From Aplectana chamaeleonis (Eukaryota > Nematoda > Chromadorea > Rhabditida > Cosmocercidae), in the NCBI GenBank assembly GCA_029168955.1, contig JAPDOI010000175.1, forward strand, positions 496,001 through 560,000: a stretch of DNA of 64,000 nucleotides, in the 5' to 3' direction. Each line of letters opens with the position of its first letter. Within the stretch, counting starts at the first letter, position 1. Below, piece after piece: positions 59,315-64,000 of this stretch. The position numbers and the translations under genes are program-made. A model generated the notes under the pieces. That model worked only from the letters and a program-made list of their open reading frames with translations. It was not told the origin of the DNA and did not search any database.

Positions 59315-61908
59315 ATGCCCAGACCATCGATTTCGTCTTCAAAGAAGTCGGAGCGGTCTCGTTCTGCTTCGACCTCTCGTTCTGTCGACGACGATGGAGG
59401 CTCTAATACGCAGCCTAATACGCAGTCTACTACGCAGACTAATCCGCTGACATCGGTCACCCCGATGTTTTCCACTATTTCGCTCGAAGACGTTCACGTC
59501 GACGAATCGCAGCAGGATCACGTCCATTCGGCACCAGTCGACTTCACAGTTCCACCGCCTCAAATGGAGTCGTGGGCTGATGAGATGGCGAATACGCCTG
59601 TCGAGCCGATGGAAGTTGATTCCTTGTCTAATTCGCAGGTGAATTCCACCACTATTACGCAGACGACTGTCGTCTCCACTGCAGACACAGACTCGTCTAA
59701 TACGCCTCTGGAATCCATGACTGTCGCCCAGTCTATTACTTCGCAGCAGACTCCAACTCAGTCTGTTAATACGCCTCAGACAACCACGTCTGAAACTACG
59801 CTTGAGTCGTCTCAGACACCGCAATCCGGTGCAACGACCACTACTACGCGTAACGTCTGAAAGACGAAGAAAATACGCTCCTGCTTTAAGCAGCCTGCAC
59901 CTCCGGCAGCCACAGGCAATGTTTCTACTGCGCCGACGGCCGCTGGAGCTGCAGATTACTCCGCTTCTCATACTACGCGATATCTCGATGAGACTCCTGG
60001 TGAGCCTCTGGAGGTGACTTTTCACCCCCGGACGCAAACCATGGACGACTATCGAAATATACTTCGCAACGTTGCAATTCGTATGAGCAAGGCCTACGAA
60101 CAGCACAAGCAACGTATTGCGCAGGACTACGGACGCATACCCAGCACCAGCAGGGTCCCTGATCCGTCAGTTCAAATTATTACGCAAGAAAACTGCCCGC
60201 CTATCATGGCAAATACCGCACCGCCGGATGTTATTCCGCTTCCGCCGGTATCGCAGTTTAGTTCGCAGTTTGTGAGTCTTCACACCGTTGAAGAACTCAC
60301 AGCTATTCAACTATGCAGTATCTTCGAGTATATCGACAACTACTCCGAACAAACTATTTCGCGTGGACCTCACGCCACAGCTCCTGGTATGGACGATCGA
60401 ATACGCATGTCGGTTTCACGACTACTTCATTCGCTAAACTTGATCCAGGTTACTACGCGTGAAAGCGTAGGGCTCATTCGAGACCTCGCTGACACTATTC
60501 CGCTCGGTGAACCTTGGGCAGTGAGTTACGTCGAGCTCACTGCCTGGATCCAGGAACTGATGCATGGCGTCACTGCTATCACAGTTCATAGGGATATTCT
60601 TCAAGAGGAGATGCTTCCACACGTGCTGGAAGAGTATCAGACTCGCCGGAATTTCCTTAATGCGCTCGCAAGGTTCCATATTACGCCAGACTTCGTTCGC
60701 ACGAATTTAGTACGCTCATCTGCCATCGTGGCGATGCTAATTCGCTATGTCCGGATTCTTGAAGGACAACAACTACGCATGCTGGCCACATTCGAGGGTC
60801 GCGATCAAGCCGAAGCGGCTCAGCACCTCCGTGAGGCACCTTCTCCGCCTCCGGTGGAGCTTGAGACCACTTACGCTTGGTTTAATCGCACGCTCGAAAT
60901 GTGGAGAGATAGATATAGCACTATTCTGAATCGCAGACAGGGGCAAATCTTTCTCGACCGTTTCTACGAGAAACGGTTCACAGCAAATACGCAAAATACT
61001 GCGCTCAATACTTCGCAGACTTCCTCGCCAAATACTGCGCAAACACTACCCAGAGTACTCCGCAACATAGCACGCTAACTAATTCGCTACTGACTTCGCA
61101 GACGGCTCCATTGACGTTCAGCAAGTGTGCTCTGGAAGCTGCTTCCGGACCGCTTGACAACGACTCAGAGTCGTCTATTTCGCTCGATTCTCGAAATACG
61201 CAACTCGAGAGACGCTCAACCGCGTCGTCGTCTCGATCTCGTGATTCGCAATTCACTACGCAAAGGACTGTACTTGCTCCATCATCCCGCGACAGGCTCT
61301 CGCCTCGAAGTCTGGAGGATGGACCAGGGTCCAGCAATAATACGCAACGTAAACGCGACAGAGGAGCAAGTACAGGTCGGTTCCAGGACCAGCCTAGTAC
61401 GCTCAGATCTCGTCCTAGTACGCAGTATTCCGCAGACGGGGCGAGGAGCAGCCAGCGGGCACCCCCTCCTCCTCGTCAACGTACTCCGCCAGAAGGGCAG
61501 CCGCCCTGTGTCTTCTGCTCCGGCAGAGGGCATTATTCCGCTGAGTGTATTACGCGCAGGCGCTTGCTGCAACGGGCCGATATGCTCGTTGACAGTGAGC
61601 TATGCTCTGTTTGTCTACGACATCACACAGGAGACTGTATCCGGGCCGACAGATGCCTTATCTGTCACCGGGCAGGTCACCACCAGGCTGTGTGCGTAAA
61701 TAACCCGTTTGTAATCGCAAACATCAATACGACGGCCCAGCGTTTTTACGAGAATTTAGCTCGTGAGACGTTTCGCCCTAATCCGCCTGGCCTTAGGGCT
61801 CGTACTCCGCATTCGCAGTCGCGCAGTCGACGCGACGCCAAGCGCCGCCAAGACCGCGATCGGTCACCCTCTGAACCCAGGGGAGATGACCGTAGCGACA
61901 GGCGTTAA
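59315..61908 (+). pseudogene. Second Gag-like gene (three CCHC knuckles), broken
   Basis: The ATG at 59315 opens a serine/threonine/glutamine-rich region of 181 codons, closed by TGA at 59858. The same frame is otherwise open to 61078 and encodes a helical domain (about 60290-60975: IQLCSIFEYIDNY, WIQELMHGVTAITVHRDIL, FLNALARFHITPDFVRTNLV). Near 61040 the sensible frame changes to another phase, which continues to 61908. That part carries CVFCSGRGHYSAEC (61507), CSVCLRHHTGDC (61603) and CLICHRAGHHQAVC (61654), then an RS/RD-rich tail. The knuckle spacing resembles BEL/Pao Gag nucleocapsids. The middle domain is not DUF1759 and I do not recognise it. It stands where some elements carry env, but there is no signal peptide or membrane segment. 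Confidence 0.7.
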
Positions 61909-62640
61909 TACGCCTGCGTTAAACGCAGTTTATACGCATGTTCACACCTGGTTAATACGCCGCTTTGAATACGCTGGTTAGTTGTAATTAACCATAATAC
62001 GCAGGTATAGCCACTTTCGTGGCTAGCTATAGTACGCCGTTTGAATACGCATGGTTTAATCTTTTTATTAGGCGGGTTAGCAATAACCACAATACGATCA
62101 GTACGACCCCCTTGTGTTGTGCTGAAATACGCTAGTTAATACGCTTAGTCTTGTCCCTAGTGGCTGACTAACTAATACGTTTTTACAGTCTAAGCCACTA
62201 AGGCAGACTCTACTACGCAGGTCTGATCTATTCACGTCAGACTTAGTTCGCTCCGGCCTGGCCTTCTATGCTAGTTCATACTACGCTGGTGGCAAATTTA
62301 TGCATGGTTTTGATCTCGTTTTCTATCCGATTACTTCCAGATCGATTTGCCGCCTAACACGCCTAATACGCGCCTTCGAGATGCGTGGTTGGATGCGTCA
62401 TGGTATTCTGATGGATCTATGGCGCTCAGATGGATGGCATGCTATATGGTCGACTGGATGGATATATATTCCCTATATACGACGGAAGGATCGACTATGG
62501 TATGCCTGATGGCATCGCAAGAAGGCTTGTACATATTTGTGATCTACTTAGTTTAGTTTTTGTCTAGTTTTTAGTCTTGAGCTTTTTCATATTTATTTCG
62601 CTATGTTTATTTCGCGTTGTAGCTCATGTTCTTGTGTGAG
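61909..62640 (+). other. 3' region rich in hairpins and AHTNCGC
   Basis: No gene is recognised. Hairpins such as TAGCCACTTTCGTGGCTA (about 62008), GCGTTAAACGC (about 61918) and GGTTAGTTGTAATTAACC (about 61976) alternate with AATACGC heptamers. Confidence 0.6.
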
Positions 62641-62645
62641 CATCT

Positions 62646-63050
62646 AGAGGTGAGGCCATAAGCCCCTCTCGCCCGTTTCAAGTAAGGGCCTTAGGTGGTT
62701 TTGTTTTAGATTTAGTTTTTGATCTACCGGTTTTTGAGGGAGGCCTTAAGCCCCTCGATTTTTAAGGTGTGGCCTTAAGCCCCCTTCGGCAGTTTCTGTC
62801 GAGGGCATGTATGTTTCGTCGTTTTTGAGGGAGGCCTTAAGCCCCTCGATTTTTAAGGTGTGACCTTAAGCCCCCTTCGCCCGTTTATGTCGAGGGCATG
62901 TATATTTCGTAGTTTTTGAGGTGAGGTCTTAAGCCCCTCTAGCCCGTTTCTGCTGAGGGCATGTGTGTACATATTTCGCCTTTCTTTAAGGTGTGGCCTT
63001 AAGCCCCCTTCGCCCGTTTCTGACGAGGGCTCGTATATATATTTTGCATC
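62646..63050 (+). repeat. Tandem repeats around GGCCTTAAGCCCC
   Basis: The core AGGYSWGGCCTTAAGCCCC recurs at about 62651, 62731, 62770, 62828, 62867, 62925 and 62993, with TCGCCCGTTT...GAGGGC following most copies. GGCCTTAAG is itself part of a palindrome. It lies about 220 bp before the 3' LTR, where sequence needed for second-strand synthesis or RNA processing could sit. Confidence 0.8.
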
Positions 63051-63269
63051 GTATTTCGCCCTTGTTATGAGTGAGAGGGTTCGCCTCGTTAGGTAGGGAG
63101 AATGTCTGTATAAGGGTTCATAATACGCTGGCTCATCCCCGCAGCATAACTTTTGCTGCTACTTTTTCTGTAAATTTATATTTCGCTTAATCGGGTCCTC
63201 TCGGTGGCCCTGCTCCAGTTGTCACCGTTTTCTGCGGCCCCCTGGCAGCAATTCTTTTGTTGTCGGGAG

Positions 63270-64000
63270 TGTCGCGGATGCGACGGTGGCTGGGGGCGGA
63301 CCGTTAGGCCCCGGCCTGTTCACCACTACTCCAGCCGCTTGGAGGCGGGGCACACCCGCGCCAGCCGCGGCGTCCCGCCCCCCTTCCTCCGCGCTGCCTA
63401 TATAAGGCGGCTATCCTCGGTTCAGTGGTTCTACCCGGCGCCGGATGGCGTTGGCCTACAGTACCCATTGGTACTGCGCTGCTCTGGCAGCGATGGCCTA
63501 CCGGGAGACCCCGGAACCTTGGGCTCCGTCCCCAGCAGCTCTGGCTGCTGAGGAAGCCGGCATCTGGGCGCCAGCTCGGCCTAGACCGAGCGGCCCGGAG
63601 GTTGGCGGAGGCCCAACGGCTTTTGGCATTAGTCACCGCTAGGGATGTGCGGTTGACTAGTGGGAGAGGTGCGATACTACGCCACCACCTACTACGCAAT
63701 CTATATTACGCCGTGGTAGACTACGCTATCTACTACGCGCTGTGGGATGTGAGCCAATTGAACCGTTAACTGTAAGGCGAACCCTGTAGATGCCTTTAGG
63801 TGTTAGTGCCTTAAGGATAAAGGGTTATAACTTACCACTGTGTACCTTGTACCTGTGTTGGTGTTTATATAGCGCTGCTATATCGGTGTCAATATGGTTG
63901 GCTTGTGTTGTTGTGCTATTACGCTGGTACTACGCGGGACCATCCCCCTTTGCCCCCCCCCATACATGTTAGTTGGGCTACGTGGCTTGCTAGTGCGGCT
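63270..64000 (+). repeat. Right LTR, cut by window end
   Basis: It begins TGTCGCGGATGCGACGG, with TATATAAG at 63399 and TCAGTGG at about 63422. Compared with the left copy it has a 15-bp insertion near 63506 (AGACCCCGGAACCTT region). The purine tract before it is short (GGGAG). Confidence 0.85.
63445..63642 (+). CDS. Small LTR-encoded frame, right copy
   Basis: The 65-codon counterpart of the frame at 42255. It opens at the same ATG and keeps its phase across the 15-bp indel. Confidence 0.25.
   Translation: MALAYSTHWYCAALAAMAYRETPEPWAPSPAALAAEEAGIWAPARPRPSGPEVGGGPTAFGISHR

Noticed and set aside
59315..61908. Envelope gene 3' of pol
   Set aside because: No signal peptide, membrane span or glycoprotein-like cysteine pattern. 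The CCHC knuckles and basic tail indicate an RNA-binding Gag-like protein instead.

Overview
The window is repeat-dense eukaryotic DNA, most likely from a nematode. Four things point that way. A histone H4 gene carries a 3' histone-type stem-loop. Two exons of a seven-transmembrane chemoreceptor of Srsx type flank a 63-nt intron with nematode-like splice sites (AG|GTTTGT and TTTCAG). The retroelements are BEL/Pao and RTE type. Palindromic MITEs and minisatellites are abundant. I cannot name the species. Host protein genes are few: H4 (10189-10500, minus), the chemoreceptor fragment (28626-29002, minus) and one tentative exon (26664-26865, minus).

The left part (1-42080) is a patchwork of repeats. 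It holds a TTAA-flanked MITE family (copies at 1, 1746, 5105, 34622 and 41959), a roughly 147-bp minisatellite (2600-3665), a roughly 122-bp A/T-phased repeat field (7290-9560), and a 1.92-kb unit with LINE reverse-transcriptase fragments beside H4 (10605-15355). It also holds a hairpin minisatellite (16630-17580), a LINE remnant broken by a foldback (19491-21640), large nested palindromes (20786-21040, 22104-22893, 33652-33905), an interspersed repeat with an internal tRNA-like segment, and a seven-copy 722-bp satellite (36089-41138).

The right part (42081 to past the window end) is one very large BEL/Pao LTR retrotransposon. Direct LTRs start at 42081 and 63270. Between them are a gag, a pol with protease, RT, RNase H, integrase and DUF5641-like regions, and, 3' of pol, a second Gag-like coding region (59315-61908) with three CCHC knuckles. 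Two insertions split pol. One is a 5.46-kb TA-flanked DNA element (50064-55521) that itself holds an RTE LINE lying inside a TA microsatellite. The other is a 2.5-kb PIF/Harbinger-like element (56019-58531) with a CAG target duplication. The retroelement lies inside one of the TTAA MITEs, so the nesting is MITE > BEL/Pao > DNA transposon > microsatellite > LINE.

The most unusual signals belong to the BEL/Pao element. A sense-strand heptamer, AHTNCGC, recurs about every 50 nt through LTR, coding and non-coding parts in all codon phases, and is almost absent from the nested insertions. A run of about twelve short hairpins lies between pol and the second Gag-like gene. The copy is broken: one stop between gag and pol, one stop inside the DUF5641 region, one stop and one frame change in the second Gag-like gene, and a 39-bp tandem duplication in RT. 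It is therefore a degraded member of what may be a family with a distinctive layout.
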